NCBI GenBank assembly: GCA_025200525.1
Contig: CM045761.1
Span: forward strand, 75,793,551-75,857,550
Reading direction: 5' to 3'
DNA from: Camellia lanceoleosa
Taxonomy: Eukaryota; Streptophyta; Magnoliopsida; Ericales; Theaceae
Length of the DNA: 64,000 nucleotides
The notes under the pieces are model-generated. The model was not told where the DNA came from. It worked only from the letters and a program-made list of their open reading frames with translations, and did no database searches. Position 1 is the stretch's first letter, and every line of letters starts with the position of its first letter. The translations under genes and the position numbers were made by a program. Positions 35,886-46,810 of this stretch are shown here, one piece after another.

Positions 35886-36410
35886 TTACTCCTTCGAAGC
35901 TTTTGAAGACTCTGCCTCGGCCTTGGCAGAGCTTCCAAAGGAGATTATTCCTCGCCGGCCATCAAATTGGTTGTGCGAAGAAACTCCAAATCGAGTCACG
36001 GAGGTCGTCAATCGTTTCAGCTCTTTGTTCTGCTTTTTCAGCGCACTAATTTCTACTCGAGCATCTTTGTACATACGTTGAAGAAGGGAGAGTTGTGCAT
36101 GTAACTGATATACTTCACACGTCTTGTTCTGCAGTCGACGGGACAAGTTGGAGACCGCTGTCATGGTCTCCACACATGACCTCAGCGTATATGAGTTTGC
36201 TTCAATGTCAGACTGTGCCGCTATGATTTGTTCAACTGACATCGTTGGAAAGTTAAAAACGGGAGAAAGAGGAGGAGCTCGTGGTTGAGGTTCAGGGGAG
36301 TCGGAATTGGTCATCTCTATCGTAGACTCGTTTAGGTCTGGAAAAAGAGTGAGAGAACCTTGTGAAGAGGCCATGGCAGAGAAGAGTAATGCAAGAGAAA
36401 GAGGTTGCAA
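35886..36410 (-). CDS. antisense ORF in Tat-like element: putative coiled-coil protein
   Basis: The single frame has 174 codons from ATG 36410. A second ATG at 36374 ([15 protein letters not shown]) is the likelier start, giving 162 residues. The N-terminal third is Ser/Pro/Glu-rich ([15 protein letters not shown]). The middle and C-terminal part (roughly residues 60-140) is Leu/Lys/Gln-rich with heptad-like spacing ([18 protein letters not shown], then [14 protein letters not shown]) and should form a coiled coil. I do not recognise a named family, and there is no plant mobile domain. An AATAAA on the minus strand at 35830-35835 could serve as poly(A) signal, and AT-rich tatata sequence lies upstream at 36690-36735. 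The frame is open and ends naturally, unlike the decayed genes around it. Position, antisense to the element and between the conserved block and the 3' tandem array, equals that of the PMD gene in the other element. Confidence 0.65.
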   Translation of the reverse strand: MQPLSLALLFSAMASSQGSLTLFPDLNESTIEMTNSDSPEPQPRAPPLSPVFNFPTMSVEQIIAAQSDIEANSYTLRSCVETMTAVSNLSRRLQNKTCEVYQLHAQLSLLQRMYKDARVEISALKKQNKELKRLTTSVTRFGVSSHNQFDGRRGIISFGSSAKAEAESSKASKE

Positions 36411-36776
36411 AGTGGTAGTAGAGAAAGTTTGCAGGCTTTCGCTCTACCTCTCTCTATCGCAGGCCTCAACTTAAGAAGAGGATAAAGCTAAAGAAGAAGA
36501 CAAAGAGGGAGGAAGGCTCGAGATGATCATTCACAATCGGGGCAGGATTGGATAGCCTGTCGGTCAGGCGCCGCGATTGTTGAAATCGCGCGATAGACAC
36601 GACGCTCGAAGAAGATGAAGGAAGAGAGAGTGAGACAAAAATAGGAAGAGAGAGTAAGACAAAAACAGAAAGAGAGGCGGGAAAGCTGTATATATATGTA
36701 CATGTACTGTATAGCTATGTAATATATATATTTGTTTGAACGTTTGGGTCACAAGTGTGGCTCGGGTTCAGTGGTT

Positions 36777-36832
36777 TGGCCTAGTGGGTTGAGGATTCGG
36801 AGAGCCTAAGCCCGAGGTCAAGGGTTCGAACC
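36777..36832 (+). ncRNA. tRNA-like segment 1 with A and B boxes
   Basis: TGGCCTAGTGG (36777-36787) fits the RNA polymerase III A box and GGTTCGAACCC (36822-36832) fits the B box at a normal distance. The stretch does not fold into a full tRNA as far as I can see, so it looks like the head of a tRNA-derived SINE or a decayed tRNA gene. It lies upstream of the antisense ORF. Confidence 0.5.
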
Positions 36833-36928
36833 CACAACAAATGTTTCTTTGTTTTTGCTTTGATTTTGTGTATATATGTCTCGTATATGTATATATATTT
36901 GTTTGCATATCTTGTCACAAGAGTGGCG

Positions 36929-36982
36929 TGGTTCAGTGGTCGAGGACTCGAAGACCAAGCCTAGGGTCAGGGGTTCAAAACC
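36929..36982 (+). ncRNA. tRNA-like segment 2 with A and B boxes
   Basis: TGGTTCAGTGG (36929-36939) and GGTTCAAAACC (36972-36982) form a second A/B box pair, 150 bp after the first and in the same orientation. The two segments also share flanking tatatatttgtttg and tgttt/gtgtttt sequence, so the pair arose by duplication. Confidence 0.5.
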
Positions 36983-37059
36983 CCATATCCCTACATCCAT
37001 GCATTTTGTGTTTTTCCTTTCTTTTTGCGTGTTTTGCGTACATGTGCTGACGTCAGCAA

Positions 37060-37320
37060 ACGGAATATGCCTTCTTAGTAACGGCATCTTCCCGTTGACA
37101 GTTGCAAACGGAATATTCTCCATCTGTGTATATATTCGTATATGTTTGTGTATAGGTCCGTATATGTCTGTGTCGTACATACCTGTATATATACTGTATA
37201 TGTCTGTGTATATATCTATATATATCTGTCTGTATGTTGTCTGTATATGCATATGTGTATACCATATGTACATATATGTGTGTATTGATATGTAAATATT
37301 TGTGTATTATATTGGTTGTG
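37060..37320. repeat. degenerate tatatgtctgtgta repeats
   Basis: The region 37125-37300 is made of variants of gtatatatctgtgtatatg. The open frames on both strands rich in Tyr, Ile and Val derive from it. The inverted pair caaacggaat occurs at 37058 and 37105. Confidence 0.7.
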
Positions 37321-37599
37321 TTTGCAATGAGTTCCTAGGAGACCAACTACGATGGTGAAAACTAGAGTTCGAATGGCCGAGGCCCAGAACACAAAAAGGT
37401 TTGGGATTTCCGAGACTAAAGTCTGGTTTAAATACCCAGGGGTGTATTCCCGGCTTGAAATCTATATGGTAGCCCCATAGGTTGAGGTAGCGTGTATGCG
37501 CCTCAATTCTGGATACTGAACCAACCTAGTCTGTCACCCCGTTGGAGAATAGGGAAAGCTGTGAATATGATCAGGAAGTAAAGCGGCATCCGTGGCCAT

Positions 37600-39585
37600 T
37601 CAATTGGTTAAAAACAGCAGGTGCGCCTGTCTGTTTACACCACCCCTCCTCCTTTCGCGTGAGACGCAGTAGGTTGTTGATTCACTCGGTTAAAAACAGC
37701 AAGTGCGCCTGTCTGATTACACCACCCCTTCTCCTCTCGCGTAAGACGCGTTAGGATGTTGATTCACTCGGTTAAAAATAGCAGGTGCGCCGGTCTGTTT
37801 ACACCACCCCTTCTCCTCTCGCGTGAGACGTGTTAGGATATTGATTCACTCGGTTAAAAATAGCAGGTGCGCCTGTCTGTTTACACTACCCCTCCTCCTT
37901 TTGTGTGAGACGCGGTAGGTTGTTGATTCACTCGGTTAAAAACAGCAGGTGCACCTGTCTATTTACACCACCCCTTCTACTCTCGCATGAGACGCGTTAG
38001 GATGTTGATTTCACTCGGTTAAAAATAGCAGGTGCACCTGTCTGTTTACACCACCCCTTCTCCTCTTGCGTGAGACGCGTTAGGATGTTGATTCACTCGA
38101 TTAAAAACAGTAGGTGCGCCTGTCTGTTTACACCACCCCTTCTCCTGTCGCGTGAGACGTGTTAAAATGTTGATTCACTCGGTTAAAAACAGCAGGTGCG
38201 CCTATCTGTTTACACCACCCCTTCACCTCTCGCATGAGACGCGTTAGGATGTTGATTTCACTCGGTTCAAAACAGCAAATGCGCCTGTCTGTTTACACCA
38301 CCCCTTCACCTCTCGCGTGAGACGCGTTAGGATGTTGATTTCACTCGGTTCAAAACAGCAGGTGCGCCTGTCTGTTTAAACCACCCCTTCTTCTCTCGCG
38401 TGAGACGCGTTAGGATATTGATTTCACTCGGTTAAAAACAGCAGGTGCGCCAGCTATTTACACCACCCCTCCTCCTTTCGCGTGAGACGTGGTAGGTTGT
38501 TGATTCACTCAGTTAAAAATAGCAGGTGCGCCTGTCTGTTTACACCACCCCTTCTCCTCTCGCGTGAGATGCGTTAGGATGTTGATTCACTCGGTTAAAA
38601 ACAGCAAGTGTGCTTGTTTGTTTACACCACCCCTCCTCCTTTCGCGTGAGACGCGGTAGGTTGTTGATTCACTCGGTTAAAAACAGCAGGTGCGCTTGTC
38701 TGTTTACACCACCCCTTCTCCTCTCGCGTGAGACGCGTTAGGATGTTGATTTCACTTGGTTAAAAAACAGTAGGTGCGCCTGTTGTTTACCCCACCCCTC
38801 CTCCTTTCACGTGAGATGCGGTAGGTTGTTGATTCATTCAGTTAAAAACAGCAGATGCGCCTGTCTGTTTACACCACCCCTTCTCCTCTCGCGTGAGACG
38901 CGTTAGGATGTTGATTCACTCGGTTAAAAACAGTAGGTGCGCCTTTCTGTTTACACCACCCCTTCTCTTCTCGCGTGAGACGCGTTAGGATGTTGATTTC
39001 ACTCAGTTAAAAACAGCAGGTGCACCTGTTGTTTACACCACCCGTCCTCCTTTCGCGTGAGATGCGGTAGGTTGTTGATTCACTCGGTTAAAAACAGCAA
39101 GTGCGCCTGCCTGTTTACACCATCCCTTCTCCTCTCGCGTGAGACGCATTAAGATGTTGATTTCACTCAGTTAAAAACAGCAGGTGCGCCTGTCTGTTTA
39201 CACCACCCCTTCTCCTCTCGCGTGAGATGCGTTAGGATATTGATTTCACTCGGTTAAAAATAGCAGGTGCGCCTGTTGTTTACAGCACCCCTCCTCCTTT
39301 CGCGTGAGACGCGGTAGGTTGTTGATTCACTCAATTAAAAACAGCAGGTGCGCCTGTCTGTTTACACCACCCCTTCTCCTCTCGCGTAAGACGCATTAGA
39401 TTGTTGATTCACTCAGTTAAAAACATCAGGTGCGCCTGTTGTTTACACCATCTTTCCTCCTTTCGCGTGAGACGCGTTAGGTCTTTGATTCACTCGGTTA
39501 AAAATATCAGGTGCGCCTGTTGTTTACACCATCTTTCCTCCTTTTGCGTGACACATGTTAGGATGTTGATTTCTCTTGGTTGAGG
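37600..39585. repeat. 82-bp tandem array, about 24 copies, two alternating subtypes
   Basis: gattcactcggttaaaaa recurs at 82-bp spacing (for example 37679, 37761, 37843). Each unit has caggtgcgcctg, tttacaccacccc and cgcgtgagacgcg. One subtype reads cctcctttcgcgtgagacgcggtaggttgttg, the other cttctcctctcgcgtgagacgcgttaggatgttg, and they alternate in blocks. Some units gain one base (gatttcactcgg) or lose a short gcctgtctg part. The array sits between the cargo ORF and the 3' LTR, the region where Tat/Ogre elements are known to spawn satellites. Confidence 0.95.
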
Positions 39586-39872
39586 TCTTCCCTCTCTTGC
39601 ATGATCATAATGTTTTCAAAAATAATCGGCTTCGCGTAGCGTATAAGTCCAGTTCTCACAATCTTCCTGCATATCATTAGCATCTTGCCTCTGAACTACG
39701 CTGGTTTGATTCCTTGCAAAGAGATACGTAGGCAACCTTTGGGTTCAACAACTTACATTTGCATCTTGTTTGTTTGCCCAAGTCTTACGGCCTTGTCAAA
39801 AGGGTCGTCTTCGGGGCTTTGACATTCACCCACGTCATGAAATAACTTCGAGCTCTGTCAAAGAGGGGCACC
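39586..39872 (+). other. 3' untranslated end of the Tat-like element with polypurine tract
   Basis: The stretch includes the conserved ctacgctggtttgattcc...gatacgtaggcaacc motif (39698-39738) also seen at 34628-34665. It ends in caaagaggggcacc directly before the LTR start TGTAAACACC at 39873; aaagagggg is the likely polypurine tract. Confidence 0.65.
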
Positions 39873-42800
39873 TGTAAACACCCCATTTTGACCGGCCCTA
39901 AGACTTGGGCACCTTCTTTTGAACACCCCATAATGAAAGTTGGAATATACTATTTTATGAATTTCTCAGCAGAAAATATCAAAAAAACTTTAATCCCAAA
40001 CCTCACCCATGTTGGCCAAATTATTAATTTTTAGTATTACATAATATTTTATAATTTTATGTGTTGTACATAGTTTTTGATGTTTTTATCTAAATTGGTA
40101 TAACTAATTTTGATATTTAATAAAAAAGAAATGATAAAAAAAATTATATATATAAAATAAAAATAAAAAAAGAGGATGAATGAGTACGGGAATGGAGATA
40201 AGATTTTTGGTGAGGTTGTGTGGAGTCGGTGGAAAACAATTATTGTTTTTAGAAAAGGAGGGAACATGGTCATGAGGGAAGAGAATCAAAAAAGAAAAGA
40301 GAGCAGGTGAGAGTGGGTAGAGAATGATTGTTAAATGAGCTGGTGATGATAAAAAGAAAAAGAGCAAGAGAAAAGACAGAGGGGAGAGGCTCTCTCTGGG
40401 GGTTCCAATGGAAAAGAGTGGTGTTCATGAGTGAAAAAATGGGGTAAAGGAGATAAACACAGCAGCATTTTTTTCCTTTGGACCTTCGGCACACACCAAA
40501 CCCATCTCTCTCTTCTCTCTCTCGACTTGGGGGAGAGGAGTGATATGTTTTTAGAGAGAATTTTCTAGAGAGAGAAAAAGGGCAAGGTGGGAGAGAGGGA
40601 TGAGACTACACACACTCAACACCAGTACACACCCACACTGCTACACCATTGACACACACCAGAACACACACACACAGAACAACACACATGCACACACTCA
40701 TCACCACTGCACACACACACAACACACACTCTCACCACACACGCAAACAACACCCATGCACACCACCTATGCGTCACAGCCAAGCTCACACATATGCATG
40801 CACACACCCATGGGATTGATAGACACATACACCCAGCACTCTCCAACACACAAGACACACGGCACATGCACACAAGAGGATGGAGATCGAGACACCTAGA
40901 CAAGACCGAAAGCTAGCTCTCTCTTCTTTCTCTAAGATTTTCTCTCTTTCGGCACCTTACAGACCCCGCATCACAGATAACACACTGAACACACACACAA
41001 GCTCACCTCTCTCTTTGATCACCACTATCATCACACTCACTCCATGCACATATTACACATAGACCCAGCAGAGCACAGATGGGAAGGGGGGGACTCGGTA
41101 TCAACCTCTCTCTCTCTCTCATGGAGGTTTCTTGGGGCTCTATCTCTCTGAATATACACGGTTAAGAGAGGGAGGAACACACCGCGACAGTTGGCTCTCT
41201 CTCTCTCTAAAAAAACAAGAGACCCAGCACACCCAAAGACCACAATGCACGGACAACACCCAAAAATGAGCTCTCTCTTCTCTCTCTAACATTTTCTCTC
41301 TTTCATGCATGCAGACTCAATATACAGAAACGAGAGAGCCAGCACACATCAAGGGATGATACACACATGCACGAGCACAAGGAAAAAGTCTACCCACCAA
41401 ATCAAAAAGCCATCATCAGCACAAAAATGAAATTCGAGGAGAGAGTCTTGATTTGCTAAAATATATTGATAACTACTTGGAAGATCTATGCTGACATCAT
41501 GGATTGAGGTGGACTATATTCTTGGAGACAACCCAAGAGCTACAAGTTACATGTTGGGCCAACATTGGGTCTGAAGGGCTTCAAATTTCTGTGCTACCGA
41601 ATTTGGTGCATTTTGAAAATGGGTATGGGTTCTAGTATGTGGGGCCCATGATGCAAGTTTGAGAAGAAAGGTGCTGCTGGTTGTGGCCGCGTTTTGTTTA
41701 CAAATTAGTGGGCTGATGTCATGGCTTGAATGTATTCATATGGATTGGGCCCAATTTTCAGTAGGGAAAAGAAGTGGAATGTGCTAGTAACGAAGCTCTT
41801 TATTTTGTTTTTCTTTTGAGTGTTTGTGAGGATTTTATTTTATTTATTTCTCTCGGATTTGTAATATTCAAAGTGTTGTAATAATTTCCCCACCCCACTT
41901 CTTTCTATCCCATTCTTTAATCGCTTTCCCTAACTGTACATATGTATATATCTGGCATGCCATGCATATCCATGCTTTACATTCATGTCTCATGCATTAA
42001 GATTCAGCTACATTTACATGTATGGACTTAATCAATTCTTCTGTGATTCTATGCGCTACCTCATGTTATTGAGATGATTCACACGCCATATTTTAGAAGC
42101 CGCATCTTTAGTGCATCTCATGAGTGAATTGCATTAGGATTTTATATATAAGATCATGCATATTTTACTAACTTTGTTTTGTAGTTGTTCGAGGGACGTC
42201 GGTCAATCTGTGAGTTTTTATGCTTTAGCATCCCATTTGTGTGTGTTTTTCTTACTATGTGTTAGTATTCTACCATGAGGCTACTTGCTTACTTGATATA
42301 ACTGTATGAATGACTGTGGATGAAGGCTTATTGTTTGAATTGGAATAATTCAATAAATATACGTTTTAAGCCCACTTTACAGTAGTAAATTCACAAACTT
42401 TAAGCCCACTTTGTCAAGTAGCAAATTCAAACCCTTTTTGACAAACAAACATGAAATTGAATTGTTCCAATTTGAGCAAACTAGTCTATACCTTGTATGC
42501 TTCACATAGTAAATTTTAGGATTTATTCAATAATCAGAACATGAACATTTAAAGAAAATAAAAAGTCATACATGGTTTAGTAGAGGCCAATCTTTGATTG
42601 GGTGAGCGGGGGTGCTCATTATTGACATTCCCCTCTGATACCTAAGGTTCCGAGCCAAGCATCCTTGGTTACGACGAACAGTGGCCTTGGCATGAGTCAT
42701 GGGTTTCCTAATTTCCCAAAATATTAGGTGGCGACTCTAAGATCTGATGACGCAGTCCATTTTTGACAAAATTGCAATAAAATGGATTTTCAATAAAAGT

Positions 42801-42913
42801 TGCTAAATCTGGACTCTCATCTATATTTCACATTGCACTCATGAGACTATATCAAAGAGATCTCGGGAATCCGAACTGTTTAACGCGCACGGGTACCCCC
42901 CAGGCATGTTACA
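39873..42913 (+). repeat. 3' LTR of the complete Tat-like element
   Basis: It matches 29053-32101 over its whole length with scattered substitutions and small length changes in A-rich and CT-rich runs. Its first bases read TGTAAACACC against TGTAGACACC in the 5' copy. It ends GGCATGTTACA at 42913, followed by the target duplication GGCGA. Confidence 0.92.
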
Positions 42914-42931
42914 GGCGAGTTCGGGTCATGA
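42914..42931 (+). repeat. last bases of the split chromovirus 3' LTR
   Basis: ggcgagttcgggtcatga continues the LTR sequence interrupted at 29052, as shown by the 5' copy at 22003-22019. Confidence 0.8.
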
Positions 42932-43732
42932 TATATATTGACTCATTAAAATAAGTTGGCCTGAGTGTCCATTGTGAAAGTCCTAAAAACCACGCGTATA
43001 CATGGTTGCCGATCCTGCAGACAAAATATCCGTAAAATGAAAATAGTAGTGCTTATATAGCCTACGTTTACATGGGTATCGGTTCACGGTTTCTCGTGGA
43101 CAAAATTTTCGTGAAAGGTTGTATTGGTTTTGAGATTCCCAAAGTGTGATTCACTGCCATATTTTCTATTATGAATGAAATGATTTGTGAACTATCATAT
43201 TAATGTGACATTACATTGTTTTGGAAAGAGATGTAAAATGTTTTAGCACGAGCATTGCATATGCATTTATCTTATAGCTTTGTTAAGATTCATATACTGT
43301 GTTGGATTATTTCTACTAGGCTTTGACTCACCCCATGTGGGAGAAACATTTCAGGTGCAGATGATATGCCTCCGCCAAAACAATAGCTTGAGAGGACTTG
43401 GAGTAAGGGCTTCATTTTGTTGATTTTTGTAGATGTTTTGTACAGGCCAAGGGCCTTTAACTATATTGGACTTAAACTCCACTTTTATTGTAACCAAGTA
43501 TTATCTTGGAAAGTTGTAAACCTTTAAGGCATTTATTATTTGCTTTACTTTCATATCTTATCTCTTGTTGTAACATATGCTATAGATTCATGGTTAGACT
43601 TGTGAATGTATATCTGCATATGTTACCCTTTTATACAAGTAATTGAGATTAATGGAAGACAACTATTTCATCACATGTTATTATGTAATTAATCTTGTGG
43701 ATGGTTTATAGTAATTATTTCGAGGCGTCACA
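42932..43732 (+). repeat. probable 3' part of a further, older LTR
   Basis: The sequence has the look of a Ty3 LTR tail: gactcacccc..., aggtgcagatgat, a gaggacttggagtaagggc region, aggccaagggcctt and an end in cgaggcgtcaca at 43732. It does not match the chromovirus LTR end, so the plus-strand chromovirus probably inserted into this LTR, whose 5' part would be outside the window. An alternative is a solo LTR fragment. Confidence 0.45.
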
Positions 43733-44313
43733 GAGGGATGGGCATATGTCGGGCTGGGCTGGGTTGACACTACATAATAGGATTTTGTGTCTGCCTAAGC
43801 CCAACCCGGCTCTAACATCGGGTCTCTATATCTGTCCAAACCTGGCCAAAAAAATAATTATAAATCTTAAGTCCACCCACCGAGTTATATGTTAAAAAAA
43901 AAATTAAAAACATTTCATAATTAAATTCAATCGCACACTATATTTTCTTAAATAAATATATTGACATCATTATAAATTGAAATATTTTGTGTATAAATTG
44001 AAAGATTTTTTAAATAAATTCAATCACATATCACTACAAATGTAAGTTTCAATAAAATAAACAAATATAAAGTCTTTATCCCAACAAAAAATATATTTTA
44101 ATCTATTATAATTAATTAATTTAATAACAGGTCGGCAAGACTAGGTTGGGTTGAAAATATAAATCACAAATCCAACCCGTTAATGTATCAAGCTAAAAAT
44201 GTTGGCTCAGCTTGACTCTATGAGCTAAAACAATATTTCCAAAACCTAAAAAAATATGACTGAATTGGGTGAACTGGATGAGCCAACAGGTCAATTCCTA
44301 CCCCTAGTTGGAG
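43733..44313. mobile_element. possible hAT-type MITE
   Basis: The left end gagggatgggcatatgtcgggctgggctggg and right end gtcaattcctacccctag are roughly inverted (AGGGATGGGCAT against AGGGGTAGGAATT). Starts of the GGGGTGGGCA kind with CAACCC-rich interiors are common in plant hAT MITEs. No clear target duplication was found. Confidence 0.35.
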
Positions 44314-45021
44314 ATGCTGTAAGTATTGAGGGTAGTGCTATGTAATGTGTTTGGCTATCAATAATATATGAGCTATCGTTTTGACCCCAAAAAAAAAAAA
44401 AAAATCACATAATTATTGAAAGAACCTAATCCCCTCCAATCTGTGATGTGAATTGCAGGGTGTTATTCAGCCCATGTGGTCTATCACAAATTTTTTTTAA
44501 TAATTTGAATTATTCATTTGTTAGATCTTTTGTGTATATTATCACACATAAAATTAAAATCCAATAATCATAGCATATTTAATTTATTGGATTGAAAATA
44601 TAAATTAGAAATCCAACCCATTAATATATCAAGCTAAAAATATTGACCTAACTTTACTCTATGAACTAAAATAACATTTCCAAAATCTAAAAAAACAGGA
44701 TTGAATTGAGCAAATTGGACGAGCCAACAGGTCAATTCCAACCTCTAGTTGGAGATGCTCAAAGGATTGAGGGTAGTGCTATGTAATGTGTTTGGCTATC
44801 AATAATATATGAGCTATAGTTTTGACCAAAAAAAAAAAAAAAAAATCACATAATTATTAAAAGGACCTAATCCCCTCCAATCTATGATGTGAATTAGAGG
44901 GTGTTGTCCAGGATTGGAGGGTGTTATCCAGGTTTGTGTGGTCTATCACAAGTTTTTTTAAATAATTTAAATTATTCATTTGTTAAATCTTTTGTGTATA
45001 TTATCGCACATAAAATTAAAT
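44140..45021. repeat. 441-bp tandem duplication, each copy with an internal poly(A)
   Basis: The stretch 44140-44580 recurs as 44581-45021; agccaacagg is at 44281 and 44722. Each copy contains ggctatcaataatatatgagctat...gttttgacc followed by 14-18 A residues, a retroposon-like tail. Copies have diverged, so the duplication is not recent. Confidence 0.85.
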
Positions 45022-46305
45022 AGATCCAACAATCATAGCATATTTAATTTATTGTATTTGTTTTTAAAAAAATAGATGACAAATATATTTTTAAAAATAG
45101 ACCATCTATTTTTTAATAGCAAATACAATAAATTGAATAGGTTATAAATATCGGACCGATCTGATATTGTGTATAAATAATATACATAAAAAACTTAACA
45201 AAATAAACAATTCTAATAATTGAATGAGATCTATAGTGAATTCTAAGGTCAAATAACACCTTCCCATCTAGATCACGGACTGAAAGACTCCAAATCGTTC
45301 TTAAAAAAGTGAACATCAAACATTAGTTTACATTCCCCCATTAAACAATGTGGTGCGCACCCGCCAGTTACCAACTGCGGGGTAAATTGGCCAATCTCGA
45401 AGAAGCAGATGTCACTGCATACGTGGAGATGTTTTACTAACAAACTGCCGATAATGACTTGAATGAAAAACAATTCAATATTGACCAAAAATAAATGAAA
45501 AATTACAACTCAACTTGAAAAAATGTAGGATAAAATCTCCACTCAATATATATCTTTCCCAAATACCTGGAGTTGAAATTCTTAGGAGTATAAGTACACA
45601 TTTGATCTATTGATTATTTAACATTCATAGTGTGATTTTTGAGTTCAATTTTTATAAAAATGTGTTTGATATCTTTTATAATGGTATTTATTTTTTTTCT
45701 ATTATGAAATTAGAGTAAATTTTTTTGACTTTTTAACTATTACATGTTAAAGTAATCTGTTTGTTCATTAATGATAAAATATTTTTTTATATTTATAATT
45801 ATTCTTATATTGATTGAATGTAAGTAATATTGGACTAGTTGTTGAACTTAAGTTTAGTCAATTTTGTCGGTTTTCTAACTAAAGCGATCACCTATGTGAG
45901 TATATATATTACAAAAATAAAAATTAAAAAATGTAATAAAAAATTATGATTATTATAAATTACTTCAATTATATTAAGAATTGTTTTCACAAGTTAATTA
46001 ACGATTTTTGAGTTTTGAATTGGTGTAAATCTGACAAATTTTAAATTTTCCCTATAAAAAAAAGTGTTTAACAATAATTGTTAATGGAAAAAGGAGGGAC
46101 CTCAACTTGGAGTCTCATGATCTGTGATTGGTTCATATATTTCTAATTTTTATTTTTTTTTGTTTTTTTTCTTATCTCTCCCACCTAAAATGATGTAGGT
46201 CACAATCATTACTCAATTGTTAATACTGATCTTAAATTTCACACACTCGACCTCTACTATGTATATATGGAGCAAGATAGACGAAGAAAGATAAAAAAAA
46301 AAAAA

Positions 46306-46349
<44 letters not shown>

Positions 46350-46377
46350 GTATTTGAGGTAGAAAGCGAAGATAGCA
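45022..46377. other. AT-rich upstream region of the broken CAD copy
   Basis: No gene is seen here. A short stretch at 45400-45445 (gaagcagatgtcactgcat) matches one at 50525-50545 (gaagctgaggtcactgcat) upstream of the complete CAD gene, so the promoter regions are probably duplicated too. TATATATGG lies at 46262-46270 and a long (ga)n run at 46308-46347 in the presumed 5' untranslated region. Confidence 0.45.
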
Positions 46378-46810
46378 ATGAGTTCAGGAGGAGAGATGAA
46401 GGAGGACTGCCATGGATGGGCGGCAAGAGATCCATCTGGATTGCTCTCTCCTTACAAGTTTGGCCGCAGGTATGTATCTATATGCGCATACATGTTCTTA
46501 CATATATTTATATTTATATATACTTGTGTGCACTTACATTGATTATTCGAAATTGAAATTAATGAAGAGAATTGAAACCACACGTCAATCTTTCATCAAT
46601 CTCGTCGTTGCTTAATTATAATTTCTTTGCAGTGTTGAAGCCATATGTTCATCGCTACTTCACACAGTACCAAATCTACCGCCATGTTTTCTGTTTGGAT
46701 TTTCTTTCATTTTTTCCCACCCTCTCCTGGAAATGGGAATTCCAACCCCAAGTGGATGGCATGAGGGTTTTTTGATCTTTTTTCTTTGATTTTAGGCAAC
46801 TTTTTTTTAA

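Larger units (their letters stand above)
29053..42913 (+). mobile_element. complete non-autonomous Tat/Ogre-like LTR retrotransposon (13.9 kb)
   Basis: LTRs of 3049 bp (29053-32101) and 3041 bp (39873-42913) are nearly the same in sequence. A tRNA-Arg primer site lies at 32107-32125 and a purine-rich tract lies just before 39873. The target duplication is GGCGG on the left and GGCGA on the right; the uninterrupted paralogue near 22003-22019 reads ggggcgggttcgggtcatga, which fits a single insertion. The 7.8-kb interior has no gag or pol motif on the plus strand, so it must depend on another element's proteins. It carries an antisense ORF (35886-36410), two tRNA-like segments and an 82-bp tandem array. 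It is probably younger than its chromovirus host, given its intact structure. Confidence 0.92.
21100..42931 (+). mobile_element. plus-strand chromovirus (Tekay/Del-like), both LTRs disrupted by other elements
   Basis: The order is truncated 5' LTR (21100 to about 22019), initiator-Met primer site (22025-22036), gag, protease, reverse transcriptase/RNase H, integrase, chromodomain (to 26380), polypurine tract (26402-26413) and 3' LTR from 26416. The 3' LTR is split at 29052 by the 13.9-kb Tat-like element and ends near 42928-42931. LTR pairing is shown by 21100-22019 matching about 28100-29052 plus 42914-42931. Many stops in every gene show long decay. The C-terminal chromodomain places it among chromoviruses. 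It is the oldest well-defined layer of the nest. Confidence 0.85.

Noticed and set aside
36777..36982. Two functional tRNA genes
   Set aside because: A and B boxes are present, but I could not fold an acceptor stem or a credible anticodon arm.
37600..39585. A CRISPR-like impression from regular repeats
   Set aside because: Units are directly abutting 82-bp tandem copies without unique spacers, in a plant retrotransposon.
42932..43732. Continuation of the plus-strand chromovirus 3' LTR
   Set aside because: The 5' LTR goes straight from gggtcatga to the primer site at 22025 and has no matching sequence, so this must belong to another LTR.
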